Of a stretch of DNA of 34,080 nucleotides, positions 1 through 7,117 are shown in pieces. Made by a program: the position numbers and the translations under genes. Location: the IMG/VR virus record IMGVR_UViG_3300002225_000011, positions 1 to 34,080 of that record; one strand, written 5' to 3'. Origin of the DNA: a virus. A model generated the notes under the pieces. It saw nothing but the letters and a program-made list of their open reading frames with translations, was not told the origin of the DNA and searched no databases. The stretch's first letter is position 1, and the number at the start of each line of letters is the position of its first letter.

Positions 1-71
1 GTAGAGAAATGTCAAGCGTTTTAAGATTAATACCCCCCTCCCCCTGATAATAATTGGCATGGCTTTTGATT
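1..71. other. Non-coding end region, possible cos/packaging site
   Basis: This stretch, joined to 34042-34080 if the genome is circular, is the roughly 110-base gap between the HNH nuclease stop and the small terminase start. It holds a C-rich tract at about 32-45 (runs of six and five C) that stands out in AT-leaning sequence. In HK97-type phages cos lies between the HNH gene and terS, so a packaging site here is plausible by position. No overhang or terminase-binding repeat can be proven from sequence alone. Confidence 0.3.
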
Positions 72-413
72 CTATTCTCCTCTGCCTGTCTTGCTATCGT
101 GACAGCTCTTGCATAGTGGCTGCCAGTTGCTCACATCCCAGAACAAAACCCTGTCACCTCTGTGCGGCTTGATGTGATCCACCACCGTTGCAGGTACTAT
201 CAAATGCTTTTGCTCGCAGTAGTTACAAAGAGGGCGAGCCTTTAAATACTTGACCCTTGCCTTCTTCCATCTGTAATTATACCCGCGCTGGTGAGACGCT
301 AGCCTGGTCTTCTCGTAGTGGTCGATCCTTACTGTATGTGCGTTACATCTGCCGCTAGTAGTAAGCTCTTGGCATCCCGCCTTACTGCAAATGATTAGCT
401 GCCGACAAGGCAT
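72..413 (-). CDS. HNH endonuclease (HK97 gp74-like, packaging-associated)
   Basis: This 113-aa protein has a phage HNH nuclease layout. An N-terminal Cys/His knuckle (C9, C14, C23, H26) is followed by the metal-binding core: C63-x2-C66, VVDHIKPHRGD at 77-87, N96, and CKSCH at 101-105. Such small HNH proteins beside terS/terL stimulate cos cleavage by the terminase in HK97-type phages. The ATG overlaps the TAA of the deacetylase tail gene by one base (TAATG), suggesting translational coupling. On a circular map the small terminase is the next gene downstream. A packaging role is inferred from family and position. Confidence 0.9.
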   Translation of the reverse strand: MPCRQLIICSKAGCQELTTSGRCNAHTVRIDHYEKTRLASHQRGYNYRWKKARVKYLKARPLCNYCEQKHLIVPATVVDHIKPHRGDRVLFWDVSNWQPLCKSCHDSKTGRGE

Positions 414-1885
414 TAGTAAATACCAATGATGCCGGTTGCAGTAGTACCAGTCGCCTTAACCTTTGCAGCTCTTAGCGGGATCTTTCCAGATGCGTTTAAG
501 TACGTCAGAGTAACCCCGCTCTCATCTTCTAGCGCTATACTTCCAGCGCCACCGACATACAAAAACCTTGGAATCATCTCCAGGTATACCGTATCGCTTG
601 GAGTTATCGCAAAGTGTCCACGCCCCGGGCTATCCAGTCCTGTGGATCGCGTCCTATATAAATCTGTCTGTGGTTCCGCACTATATTCCCATAACCCAAA
701 CTCTGTGCCCCATACTTGTGGGTCTAATACCTCAAGATCCCCGGCAGTTTCTTTCGCCGCAACGTAATCCACAATAGTCTGGAATTCAGACTCAATCATA
801 CTGGTGCCTGATCGAGTCGCGTCAGTAAGTGAATGCCAGCCCAGCATGATTGTTTGTTTTAATCGAATTGCTTTATCCACGGCAGCCAGAACTGTAGCTT
901 CAGATAAGCCATTATCCATCAGGTAGGTAGGCATATTACCAAGATCACCTAACAGCCCTCTATGCTCTGCATCGAAACCTGTGGCATATTTAGCTATCTG
1001 CCAACCGATCGTTTCACCATTAGCAAGCACCATATCTATCAACTCACGATTCGGATAGTTTGCTAGGTCGCCAGTCTCACCCTCCGCATATATAAAACAA
1101 TTGGCAGGAGTAGGCCATTGTGCTAGATCAGCTCTCCCTTGAGTTACCTCGCTGATAGCGGCGCTAATTGGCGTGAATGTTGTAAGTGGCGGACTTAGGT
1201 GCCCATGATTTCCTATCCAATAACCAGCATTATACAGCTCTGTAATCTGCTCAGCTGTCATTACAGTCGGCCCGGCACCTATATTATTACCGATAACAGA
1301 TACTAGCGGCTTATACCCCTTAGCCTGCATGATTGGAAAACTTCGATCATAGAAGTTAAGCAAGCCATCATCGTTCCTAAACATAACTCTAGCTTTAGAC
1401 ATATCATCTTGTAAGCCACGAAAAACCCTGTTGAACCTGACTGTTTGAGCTGCTGTTACTCTGGATTCAACGTCAACTATAATCCTGTCCACATTGCCTA
1501 GATCATTCCAGCCTGCCGTTTTTGAAGTCATGTCCTGCACTTGCCATACAGCTAAATGCCATCCGACAACACAATCCTGTGATAGTGATCTAGTCGCATA
1601 TTCAGTGCCCTGCCAGAAGTAAATATTTACCCGGCCAGTGTCATTGTTGGCGTTATCAACGGTTTCCCAATTTGGCATCTCTAGCCATACGCCATATATA
1701 TCATCTGCAGTTAGAGCAAATGGTGTTACATCCTTGCGCCACCGCTCTCTAGTAGAAGGAGCTGACTGAGTAACCTCGATTGCACTAGAGCCATCTTCTT
1801 TTGCATTCGCTGTCGTATACGCTAGCGTCCCAGACCCTTGGTACTGCACCCAACCTTCGCTAGTGTCGTCTATAATTGTCGCCAT
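413..1885 (-). CDS. Tail fibre/spike protein with NodB-like polysaccharide deacetylase domain
   Basis: This 490-aa protein has an N-terminal beta-rich domain of about 155 residues, resembling a jelly-roll carbohydrate-binding or virion-attachment domain. A polysaccharide deacetylase (NodB-like) region follows at about 165-395, and a beta-rich tail ends the protein. The signature TFDDG appears as FRNDDG (169-174), and the metal-binding histidine motif as GNHGHLS (225-231). A late GWHSLTD matches the family's final histidine motif. The second canonical histidine (H-x3-H) is replaced by serine, so activity is uncertain, though H229 might substitute. It follows the other tail-fibre genes with a good site (AAAGGGAATAAAT before ATG). 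The likely role is to modify capsule or O-antigen at adsorption; this is inferred. Confidence 0.75.
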   Translation of the reverse strand: MATIIDDTSEGWVQYQGSGTLAYTTANAKEDGSSAIEVTQSAPSTRERWRKDVTPFALTADDIYGVWLEMPNWETVDNANNDTGRVNIYFWQGTEYATRSLSQDCVVGWHLAVWQVQDMTSKTAGWNDLGNVDRIIVDVESRVTAAQTVRFNRVFRGLQDDMSKARVMFRNDDGLLNFYDRSFPIMQAKGYKPLVSVIGNNIGAGPTVMTAEQITELYNAGYWIGNHGHLSPPLTTFTPISAAISEVTQGRADLAQWPTPANCFIYAEGETGDLANYPNRELIDMVLANGETIGWQIAKYATGFDAEHRGLLGDLGNMPTYLMDNGLSEATVLAAVDKAIRLKQTIMLGWHSLTDATRSGTSMIESEFQTIVDYVAAKETAGDLEVLDPQVWGTEFGLWEYSAEPQTDLYRTRSTGLDSPGRGHFAITPSDTVYLEMIPRFLYVGGAGSIALEDESGVTLTYLNASGKIPLRAAKVKATGTTATGIIGIY

Positions 1886-1932
1886 ATTTATTCCCTTTAC
1901 CCTGTTTCGGTTTGTTTATAGTGCGAAAGTAG

Positions 1933-2214
1933 TTATCTAACGTAAATAGTCAACTCTGCTTTTGTTTTCTGGCCGTCCGCATAACTTGCAATACATGATA
2001 GCTGTGACTTTCCGATGTTTACCGCTGTGATTGTAGCAATAATTTCATTGCCTGACACAACTTGGCTATCTAGTGTTACACTCGCGCCTGAGTCAAGCGC
2101 CCACACCCCAGCAGATAACGCAGAATTAAGCCCTGTTACGTTTGCGCTTGTATCGTACGAATGCGCCAATACTTCGCCAACGCACAACTCAAATACCCCA
2201 GAATCGCAACTCAT
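1933..2214 (-). CDS. Small Ig-like virion protein (possible fibre-tail adaptor)
   Basis: This 93-aa protein has alternating beta-strand character and ends in a pattern typical of small Ig-like phage proteins (VSGNEIIATITAV, then LSCIASYADGQ). It has no catalytic motif. Its ATG overlaps the TGA of the upstream 66-aa gene (ATGA), and the deacetylase tail gene lies downstream. Small Ig-like proteins at this place in tail-fibre operons often bridge the fibre to the tail or capsid. That role is inferred from context only. Confidence 0.6.
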   Translation of the reverse strand: MSCDSGVFELCVGEVLAHSYDTSANVTGLNSALSAGVWALDSGASVTLDSQVVSGNEIIATITAVNIGKSQLSCIASYADGQKTKAELTIYVR

Positions 2215-2411
2215 TCGCCCTGCTCCGCCATTATTGTTCTGTCGGTATATTCTGCCTCGATAACTCTATCTAAATACTGAGCTGATATAGTAAAAAACGC
2301 ATTAGCGGCAACAAATTCAACCTGAGAATATCCGCCGAGAACGACACCGCCAACACTACCGCTAAGACCGCCAGCTCCATAACCACCTGTAACTACCAGC
2401 GCAATACTCAT
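2211..2411 (-). CDS. Glycine-rich small tail-fibre-region protein
   Basis: This 66-aa protein has a glycine-rich hydrophobic N-terminal half (VTGGYGAGGLSGSVGGVVLGG) and an acidic C-terminal half. Similar short Gly-rich proteins occur between fibre and adaptor genes in many siphophages; their function is unknown. Its ATG overlaps the upstream fibre stop (TAATG) and its own stop overlaps the next start (ATGA), so three consecutive genes are translationally linked. That supports it as a real gene despite its size. Confidence 0.6.
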   Translation of the reverse strand: MSIALVVTGGYGAGGLSGSVGGVVLGGYSQVEFVAANAFFTISAQYLDRVIEAEYTDRTIMAEQGE

Positions 2412-3589
2412 TATGTAGCCCTAGTCTTGCTTGTTGGGGCTGTGTCGCTGTCTAAAGTGTATGTAGCGGCTGTTGTCGCGCCGTCCAGCTCTTTTACGGT
2501 TACCGTTGTACCAGATATTGAGAAATCACCGAGCGATTGCTGAATAAGCATTAATGCCTGCGATAACGTTGGCGCCACCCCGTCCGCCGCGTAGCTCTCC
2601 GCCAATTGCGCTGTGAGTATATCTGCTGTAGATAAATCATTAAGCGCCGCGACATCTGCGCTCGTTGCCGCCGAATCTGTGCCGCGCATATCGGTGTTTG
2701 TGGCCACTGTGACAACATTAACAACCGCTCCGCCGGATGTGTCAATTGCTCCGTTTGAAACAATATCAGTTGCATCTATGCCCAGCACTGCGTAGCTAAT
2801 GTATATCTGATCCATGTGAAAAGTTGCAGAAGTCAGCCCAGAAGCCTTAGTGGCGCGAACACGAACAAGCCCAGCATTTGCGCCTATTCCAGTATGAGTT
2901 ATGTCAAGATTTATAACTGCCGGGGTATCAACGTCAGTATTTACGCCCTGTACGATTCCTGCCAGATCCCAGTCAGCTGCCACCCAATCATAAATATAAA
3001 CGTCAAGGTCGTCGTTTGAGCTATTTAACCTGCCGACTAAAGATGCCTCTGCGCCGATCCCGTTGGCACCTATATCAAACTCATAATAAAAGTCAATAGC
3101 ACCACCGACATCGCTTATTTGATGATAAATGCCATCTCTCAGCTTAGTTGATGCGAATGTGTTTACTTGTGTTCCTGTGGTTATCACTGCATTTGTTGCC
3201 GCCATACTGATTGCAGCCGTTCCAGTTGAAATTTGCCCTATCTGCTCCTGTAGATTGTTTATTCCTACAGCCGCAGCACTTAGACCAAGCGAGAACCTTT
3301 CAACAACCTTTCCAGCCAAGGAGGTGCCACCAACTGTCCCTGTCGTTATTACGGCAGCGTAATCCTTACCAGTCTCAAAGCCATTGCCAGCTGTCGCCAC
3401 AACAGTCGCAAGATTAAGCCCGGTAATTCCATCATGATCGACGCTAAGTGAAACGCCTGCTGTTATCTGTGCCAGACTAGAATCTTCATAAACGGAAACC
3501 ACCGGGGAACCCAAGAGCGCAATTGGAAATCCGTCTGCGTCTTCAGAAGTAAAGAGGATGTAAAATGTATCTTCTAGTGTTCTGTCCAT
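2411..3589 (-). CDS. Putative tail fibre protein
   Basis: This 392-aa protein opens with a conserved phage virion domain of about 100 residues (DRTLEDTFYILFTSEDADG, then GSPVVSVYEDSS and GNGFETGKDYAAVI). A long Ala/Thr/Asp-rich beta region follows, with no enzyme motif. Proteins with this N-terminus are usually tail-fibre or baseplate components of siphophages. It opens the fibre block just downstream of the lysis genes. The ribosome site is weak (AAAGCGCAAG). Receptor binding is plausible but not shown. Confidence 0.7.
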   Translation of the reverse strand: MDRTLEDTFYILFTSEDADGFPIALLGSPVVSVYEDSSLAQITAGVSLSVDHDGITGLNLATVVATAGNGFETGKDYAAVITTGTVGGTSLAGKVVERFSLGLSAAAVGINNLQEQIGQISTGTAAISMAATNAVITTGTQVNTFASTKLRDGIYHQISDVGGAIDFYYEFDIGANGIGAEASLVGRLNSSNDDLDVYIYDWVAADWDLAGIVQGVNTDVDTPAVINLDITHTGIGANAGLVRVRATKASGLTSATFHMDQIYISYAVLGIDATDIVSNGAIDTSGGAVVNVVTVATNTDMRGTDSAATSADVAALNDLSTADILTAQLAESYAADGVAPTLSQALMLIQQSLGDFSISGTTVTVKELDGATTAATYTLDSDTAPTSKTRAT

Positions 3590-3597
3590 CTTGCGCT

Positions 3598-4023
3598 TTA
3601 ATCCCCGATAATTATCTCGCCAGTTATCTTGATGGCTTTCGGGGGCATTGTTCTACTGAGCTGCTTTGTAATTTCGCTTGACCTCTTGCTGGCCAGCTTA
3701 TCAGTATCGATTGTAATACCTGCGAAAAACCACTTGCCTGACACTATATCAAAGTCTGAGCATTTCGCACTTGTAGCGCCCTTGACCTCTATCTGCCTAG
3801 TGTAAATCCCTGATTCTTTCCCGGCGTAGATCATGTATGCAGCTATCTCACTAGATTTTAGTGCTGTCCCATTCTCTCGCTGTGTCGGAGCCTGCCAAGT
3901 AAGGCTACAATCATCCCCATTACTTTTACTGGGCGGTATAGTAATTGGATCTATGCTGATATACAGGTAATCGGCACTTGCTAGCACTGGCATCATCAAT
4001 ACAGCTAATAATAAAATACGCAT
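3598..4023 (-). CDS. Secreted protein with fibronectin III-like fold
   Basis: This 141-aa protein has a clear signal peptide at residues 1-17 (MRILLLAVLMMPVLASA). A likely fibronectin-type III or Ig-like domain follows: LTWQAPTQRENG, AAYMIYAG, then a final strand around WFFAGITI. Two cysteines (about C39 and C88) could form a disulfide in the periplasm. It directly follows the endolysin gene. The place and export signal would fit a periplasmic accessory to lysis or a surface protein. It does not look like a known spanin, as there is no lipobox. Function unknown. Confidence 0.65.
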   Translation of the reverse strand: MRILLLAVLMMPVLASADYLYISIDPITIPPSKSNGDDCSLTWQAPTQRENGTALKSSEIAAYMIYAGKESGIYTRQIEVKGATSAKCSDFDIVSGKWFFAGITIDTDKLASKRSSEITKQLSRTMPPKAIKITGEIIIGD

Positions 4024-4401
4024 TTATTTCCCCAGCCAGGCCACCGGCTCTTCACATTCGCGCCATGACAAGTGTATGAAAGTTGGATAGACCCCGAACG
4101 CAGTAATGCCGCGAGCAAATCCAGCATCAAGTAGCTCAAAAAGCTCAACGCCATTCTTATACGGAACATCCACCGCCACGCAATTTTGATGATCTGCCGG
4201 GGTTGTTCTGTGCTTTTCGTTGTCGTGATACGGACAGCGACCGCCAGAATTTATAGTGATCGGGCGATGTAGATCTTCTCGAATGAGCTGCACTTGATTG
4301 AGCACTGATTGCTTCACACTGCGCTTATCACACAGCGGATGGCCACAAGTGCAAAGTAGCTTTGGATCAGTGTCAGGATGAAAGTTTTTAGTGCTTATCA
4401 C
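4024..4401 (-). CDS. Endolysin, peptidase M15 (D-Ala-D-Ala carboxypeptidase type)
   Basis: This 125-aa protein matches the phage M15 peptidase family, which cuts peptidoglycan stem peptides. The diagnostic SGGRCPYH lies at 52-59. Zinc ligands are H71 and D78 (seven apart, as in M15), plus H110 in FIHLSW. The length is typical of single-domain phage M15 endolysins, and no signal peptide is present, so release should need a holin. The start is GTG, sharing GTGA with the stop of the small membrane protein before it, which suggests coupled, possibly reduced translation. An N-terminal CTCGHPLC segment adds a Cys-rich strip. Confidence 0.88.
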   Translation of the reverse strand: MISTKNFHPDTDPKLLCTCGHPLCDKRSVKQSVLNQVQLIREDLHRPITINSGGRCPYHDNEKHRTTPADHQNCVAVDVPYKNGVELFELLDAGFARGITAFGVYPTFIHLSWRECEEPVAWLGK

Positions 4402-4652
4402 TGGTCAAATTTCCCGGTGATAGCGTGCTTGGCCAACTTCATGACTGTGTTTTTGCTGTTTTGCGGAGATGCTTTGCCCGTAGACATGGCGAAAATGTCG
4501 ATGATCGATGCTAGCCTGGTTAAAAAACGGTCGTCCTTTTGATTGGTGGTGTATTGCGCCAGCTTTGAAGCAGCCATTACAATAACGCCCATCGTACCTA
4601 GAATTTCTTCTTTATTCGCTAAGATCAAAGTAATTATTGTAGCAGCATCCAT
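4398..4652 (-). CDS. Small membrane protein, candidate holin
   Basis: This 84-aa protein has hydrophobic stretches in its first 35 residues (about AATIITLILA and ILGTMGVIVMAASKLA), then a charged cytoplasmic-type tail. It lies directly before the endolysin, with which it shares a GTGA overlap, and starts after a strong GGGAGTTAGGT site. Size, topology and position fit a holin that releases the M15 endolysin. Holins are too diverse to assign from motif alone. Confidence 0.6.
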   Translation of the reverse strand: MDAATIITLILANKEEILGTMGVIVMAASKLAQYTTNQKDDRFLTRLASIIDIFAMSTGKASPQNSKNTVMKLAKHAITGKFDQ

Positions 4653-4654
4653 AC

Positions 4655-4927
4655 CTAACTCCCGGCAGTTTCACCCACCTTTTCAGCTAAATTTGCTATA
4701 AATCCAGTGAGACCAATGCCTAGCATGGCGAGTATTATAGCACCTATTATTGTCCTGCGCACCATATCCGCAATCTTAGCATTGCGCTCATAAAGATCCT
4801 TCAGGAAAACCATGTGCTCAGCCTTGAGGCCGTACCTATCGAAAATCTTATTAATTTCAGACTCTGTGGTTTTTTCTGATTCAGTTTTAACTTGCGCATC
4901 AATGTAGTCTTTTGTGTCCTGATCCAT
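4655..4927 (-). CDS. Small membrane protein with C-terminal anchor (lysis cassette)
   Basis: This is a 90-aa protein if it starts at the ATG of MDQDTKDYID, chosen because GGTAGG lies just upstream. An ATG four codons earlier (4939) is also possible; a longer frame from TTG has no ribosome site. Residues 1-60 are charged and likely helical. One transmembrane segment follows near the C-terminus (TIIGAIILAMLGIGLTGFIA). It lies two bases upstream of the candidate holin. It could be a second holin, an antiholin, or an unrelated membrane protein. Confidence 0.55.
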   Translation of the reverse strand: MDQDTKDYIDAQVKTESEKTTESEINKIFDRYGLKAEHMVFLKDLYERNAKIADMVRRTIIGAIILAMLGIGLTGFIANLAEKVGETAGS

Positions 4928-5000
4928 CAGCCTACCCATAATGTAGTTTTTGCCACAGAATGAATTATAAATAAGATTTATTCTGTAATGCAATTACTAT

Positions 5001-5297
5001 TTATAGTTTGGCGTAATACATAGGGTGATTCCGCTTTAAATGATCTTTGCGTTTAAGCATAGCCTGCACTGGACTAACGTACATTTTCCGCTTACCTCCG
5101 CTTCTCGATGATAAGCACCCGCAGGATATATAGCCCTCGTTTAACAGTTTATATAAGCGCCATGATTTTTCATTGCCGCACTCGCATTCGCACTTACACG
5201 TAATTCCGCCTTTCTTTCCGATAGTGAAAGAAACCACTTCGAGACTGCCAAACCTTGTGCCGACAAGATATTTTTTGTCTATTTCTTCAACGTCCAT
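5001..5297 (-). CDS. Zinc-finger-like DNA-binding protein (AP2/HNH-associated N-domain)
   Basis: This 98-aa protein contains C-x-C-x-C plus GC-x(n)-SCGCL cysteines (CKCECECGNEK, then GYISCGCL) in the order seen at the N-terminus of phage AP2/HNH homing-endonuclease-like proteins (GTRFG motif near the start). The nuclease half is absent; only a short basic tail follows. It may be a stand-alone DNA-binding remnant. The start at 5297 is preferred over an upstream one because AAAGGCG precedes it and it follows the neighbour's TAG by one base. Confidence 0.6.
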   Translation of the reverse strand: MDVEEIDKKYLVGTRFGSLEVVSFTIGKKGGITCKCECECGNEKSWRLYKLLNEGYISCGCLSSRSGGKRKMYVSPVQAMLKRKDHLKRNHPMYYAKL

Positions 5298-5298
5298 G

Positions 5299-5511
5299 CT
5301 ATTCGCCTTTTTTATTGTTTCGAGCGCTGATAAATTGCTTTGCGTCTTCTTCACTGGCAAACCACTTGCCGTGCGCTGTGTTCCATCGATGCGTACCGGT
5401 AGTCTCTCCTTTGTCGTTAATCCTGATTATCCTTTCCGGAGTAAATCCCCTAACCTGGATTCGCTCCATTACATCGTTGAATTTCCCGACCCTGTACATG
5501 AAAACTTTCAT
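5299..5511 (-). CDS. Small hypothetical protein
   Basis: This 70-aa basic protein begins MKVFMYRVGKFN behind a strong site (AAGGAATTAAT). A longer frame upstream lacks such a site and runs into the preceding gene. The middle (IQVRGFTPERIIRINDKGE) and end (WFASEEDAKQFISARNN) suggest a small alpha/beta fold. It lies between a zinc-ribbon gene and the AP2-like protein in a tight gene string. No function is recognised. Confidence 0.55.
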   Translation of the reverse strand: MKVFMYRVGKFNDVMERIQVRGFTPERIIRINDKGETTGTHRWNTAHGKWFASEEDAKQFISARNNKKGE

Positions 5512-5522
5512 ATTAATTCCTT

Positions 5523-5672
5523 TTAAATTATTGGTTTTTGGCCCTTGTCTAACGGCCACTCCATTCTGTTTCCGCATTCAGTGCAAATCTTGATATCCTG
5601 ACTGCTTAATAGTGAAAGCCGGTCAGAGCCGCACTTGCTGCAAACTTTAGTTGTTTGGATGTCTTCGCTCAT
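5523..5672 (-). CDS. Small zinc-ribbon protein
   Basis: This 49-aa protein, read directly from the minus strand, has two CxxC pairs: C11-SK-C14 and C30-TE-C33. Their 15-residue separation is typical of a zinc ribbon. Its ATG overlaps the TGA of the MazG-like gene (ATGA), which supports translation. Such mini-ribbons in phage early operons may bind nucleic acid or a partner protein. The role here is unknown. Confidence 0.65.
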   Translation of the reverse strand: MSEDIQTTKVCSKCGSDRLSLLSSQDIKICTECGNRMEWPLDKGQKPII

Positions 5673-6298
5673 AGGATCACCGGGACGTAATTAGCCGGTT
5701 TTAACAGCTTGCCTTTGCTGTACTTCTTGCCGTTGCTGCCCTCTTGGTCTTCGATACTAACGAATGATACCAACTCGCCATCCAGGCACCTTATAGACGT
5801 CCTTACGCCTAGCTCGTCATACATTTTCGCTGTCTGCTGGATCTCCTCGTCGCTACTGCAAAATTTTGATAAATTGGATTCGTTCACAATCGCCATGTCG
5901 CGCTCTACGTCACCGCCAGCCCGCAATATTTCAGCAAAGCAAACGTTTATTATATCAGTCAAGCACCTGGCTTTATTAGCTGGCGATTTCAGTGTTAGCG
6001 CAGTAGAAATAAGTGATCTAATAACTCCAGTTGGAAAGCTGCAAAATGAGGCGCTAATTGTAAGATCCTCGCTCCAGTCAGGCTTTACAATATCAAGCAG
6101 CCCGGCAGTGACTACTATCAAGTCGCAAGCTTCTTTCCTTGTCGCTGACTGATCCTGGTTTATTTTCCCAAGCTCTATCTCAAGCTCTGTCCTTTCTTCA
6201 TTAAATAAATCAAGCTGAGAATCAAGCCGCGACATATCGCCTGGCTCGTTGCCGAATGCTTGGTTAAACCGGGTTATTTGTTTAAATAGGTGCTGCAT
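5669..6298 (-). CDS. MazG-like nucleotide pyrophosphohydrolase
   Basis: This 209-aa protein resembles the all-alpha NTP pyrophosphatases (MazG/PRA-PH). The metal-binding pattern is visible as EE-x2-E (NEERTELE, E34/E35/E38) and E-x2-D (KEACDLIVV, E56/D59). Its C-terminal half (VNESNLSKFC through the basic GKKYSKGKLLKP segment) is a typical phage MazG-like extension. These enzymes hydrolyse NTPs or alarmones and may adjust nucleotide pools during infection. The start at 6298 has GGAG eight bases upstream; a longer upstream frame does not. Confidence 0.8.
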   Translation of the reverse strand: MQHLFKQITRFNQAFGNEPGDMSRLDSQLDLFNEERTELEIELGKINQDQSATRKEACDLIVVTAGLLDIVKPDWSEDLTISASFCSFPTGVIRSLISTALTLKSPANKARCLTDIINVCFAEILRAGGDVERDMAIVNESNLSKFCSSDEEIQQTAKMYDELGVRTSIRCLDGELVSFVSIEDQEGSNGKKYSKGKLLKPANYVPVIL

Positions 6299-6311
6299 TT
6301 TATTTGCTCCA

Positions 6312-6476
6312 TTATTTATACTTTCTGCGAATGCGAATATATGTATCGACAAAAACAACTAAAAACGTAGCCCATATAGGTGAAAATACTAAAAGCCAAG
6401 GCCAGGTAATCATTCCAGCTATCTTGGCCAGAATTAACAATGAAGTGATAGGGAAAATAATGCTTTCGAGTGTCAT
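6312..6476 (-). CDS. Small two-helix membrane protein
   Basis: This 54-aa protein has two hydrophobic segments (about IIFPITSLLILAKIAGMI and WLLVFSPIWATFLVVFV) and a basic C-terminus (RIRRKYK), so it is probably an inner-membrane hairpin. The start at 6476 follows AGGAATTAAA. Its upstream region (6474-6501) is almost identical to the one upstream of the small membrane gene at 19040 on the other strand, so the junction appears duplicated. Function unknown. Confidence 0.55.
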   Translation of the reverse strand: MTLESIIFPITSLLILAKIAGMITWPWLLVFSPIWATFLVVFVDTYIRIRRKYK

Positions 6477-6486
6477 TTTAATTCCT

Positions 6487-6501
6487 GTTAATGCGCTGTT
6501 A
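6487..6501 (-). repeat. Cassette-boundary element TAACAGCGCATTAAC, copy 1
   Basis: On the minus strand the element starts with the TAA stop of the 66-aa gene. With 13 following bases it matches 19015-19042 at 26 of 28 positions, up to and including the next ATG. A 15-base version also lies at 12284-12298. TAAC is the inner edge of an attC R box, so this may be the far boundary of the cassette that begins at the attC-like site 6716-6773. Confidence 0.6.
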
Positions 6502-6699
6502 GCTGTCACGCAGGTATTCGATAACTTGATTATGTTCAAGCCCATACTCAGCAGGAACTTTGCAAAACGCTTCATCGTCATACGCGATAGAGTAGCCTTT
6601 ACTTAGTCTTTCTGAGTTCTCTGCCTTCATTCCCTCAATAGCTGCGTTGGCACAAACTACTTGTGAATTTATGAATGCAATTCTCTGTTCTTTATCCAT
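6499..6699 (-). CDS. Small conserved phage/cassette protein
   Basis: This 66-aa soluble helical protein (IAFINSQVVCANAAIEGMKA, then AYDDEAFCKVPAEYG, ending VIEYLRDS) is of a type common in phage accessory regions; its function is unknown. A strong GGGAGG site precedes it. The gene lies between the attC-like site 6716-6773 and the boundary element 6487-6501, and its stop codon is inside that element. It is therefore a candidate integron-type gene cassette. Confidence 0.65.
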   Translation of the reverse strand: MDKEQRIAFINSQVVCANAAIEGMKAENSERLSKGYSIAYDDEAFCKVPAEYGLEHNQVIEYLRDS

Positions 6700-6715
6700 T
6701 ATCTTAGCCTCCCAG

Positions 6716-6773
6716 CTAACAAGTTTGTCAATCGGACTGGCAAAAGCACCAGCCGCTTACAATCGGGCGTTAG
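6716..6773 (+). repeat. attC-like integron recombination site 1
   Basis: This 58-base imperfect palindrome starts CTAAC and ends GTTAG. After an unpaired spacer (AAGT against GCCCGA) the arms pair as TTGT-AA-CGG-CTGG, with two unpaired bases on the left arm only: C6729 and A6736. These lie seven bases apart, as at the classic aadA-type attC, where the complementary G and T are read by the integron integrase. Length and geometry match short attC sites. By this asymmetry the top strand runs on +, opposite to the neighbouring genes. Confidence 0.8.
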
Positions 6774-7039
6774 TTTTCTTCTTGGCTTAACCAGTTTTGC
6801 AACTCTTCTGCGGTTGGCTGCTTCCAATTTGTTATTTGACCCGTATCAATATCTATATCCAGGATCACATAATCCCCATAATGCTCACCTGGCATAAAGC
6901 AAGGAACGTAACCATCGAAATCTTTCAGTTCAGTTCCTGTTGCTGACTCCAGAACACCAGTAAACCTATCGCACACTTTTAAATGTAATTTCAAGGTTTT
7001 AGCGTTCACCTTCACTACTTCTGTTGCGTCAATCTCCAT
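6770..7039 (-). CDS. Cassette-borne small conserved protein
   Basis: This 89-aa acidic protein contains GYVPCFMPGEHYGDYVILD and DTGQITNWKQP, a pattern shared by small proteins of phages and mobile elements with unknown function. The start at 7039 has GGAG six bases upstream; earlier in-frame codons include only TTG and an ATG inside the ribosome site. The gene is bracketed by attC-like sites at 6716-6773 and 7062-7116, and its TAA stop lies within the GTTAG box of the first. It fits a single-gene integron cassette whose gene is opposite to the apparent attC orientation. Confidence 0.7.
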   Translation of the reverse strand: MEIDATEVVKVNAKTLKLHLKVCDRFTGVLESATGTELKDFDGYVPCFMPGEHYGDYVILDIDIDTGQITNWKQPTAEELQNWLSQEEN

Positions 7040-7061
7040 TATCATCTCCAATAATTTAAAA

Positions 7062-7116
7062 CTAACAAGTCGATCAAAATCGACCTCGTACCTCGGCTAT
7101 TTACCTAAAGCGTTAG
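7062..7116 (+). repeat. attC-like integron recombination site 2
   Basis: This 55-base site has CTAAC/GTTAG outer boxes. The left arm AACAAGTCGATCAAAATC closely matches site 3 (TAACAAGTCG-x-TCAAAAT is shared). L-box pairing T(C)AAA against TAAA leaves an unpaired C as in site 1. The inner stem is weaker than in site 1: the left arm can form its own hairpin (GTCGAT/ATCGAC, 7069-7084). A further hairpin CGGACA/TGTCCG (7118-7139) follows. Called attC-like from outer boxes, homology and position. Confidence 0.6.
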
Positions 7117-7117
7117 C

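Noticed and set aside
1-15. TTGACA on the minus strand as -35 box of a terS promoter across the join
   Set aside because: No acceptable -10 box lies 16-18 bases downstream across the ends, and the join itself is inferred.
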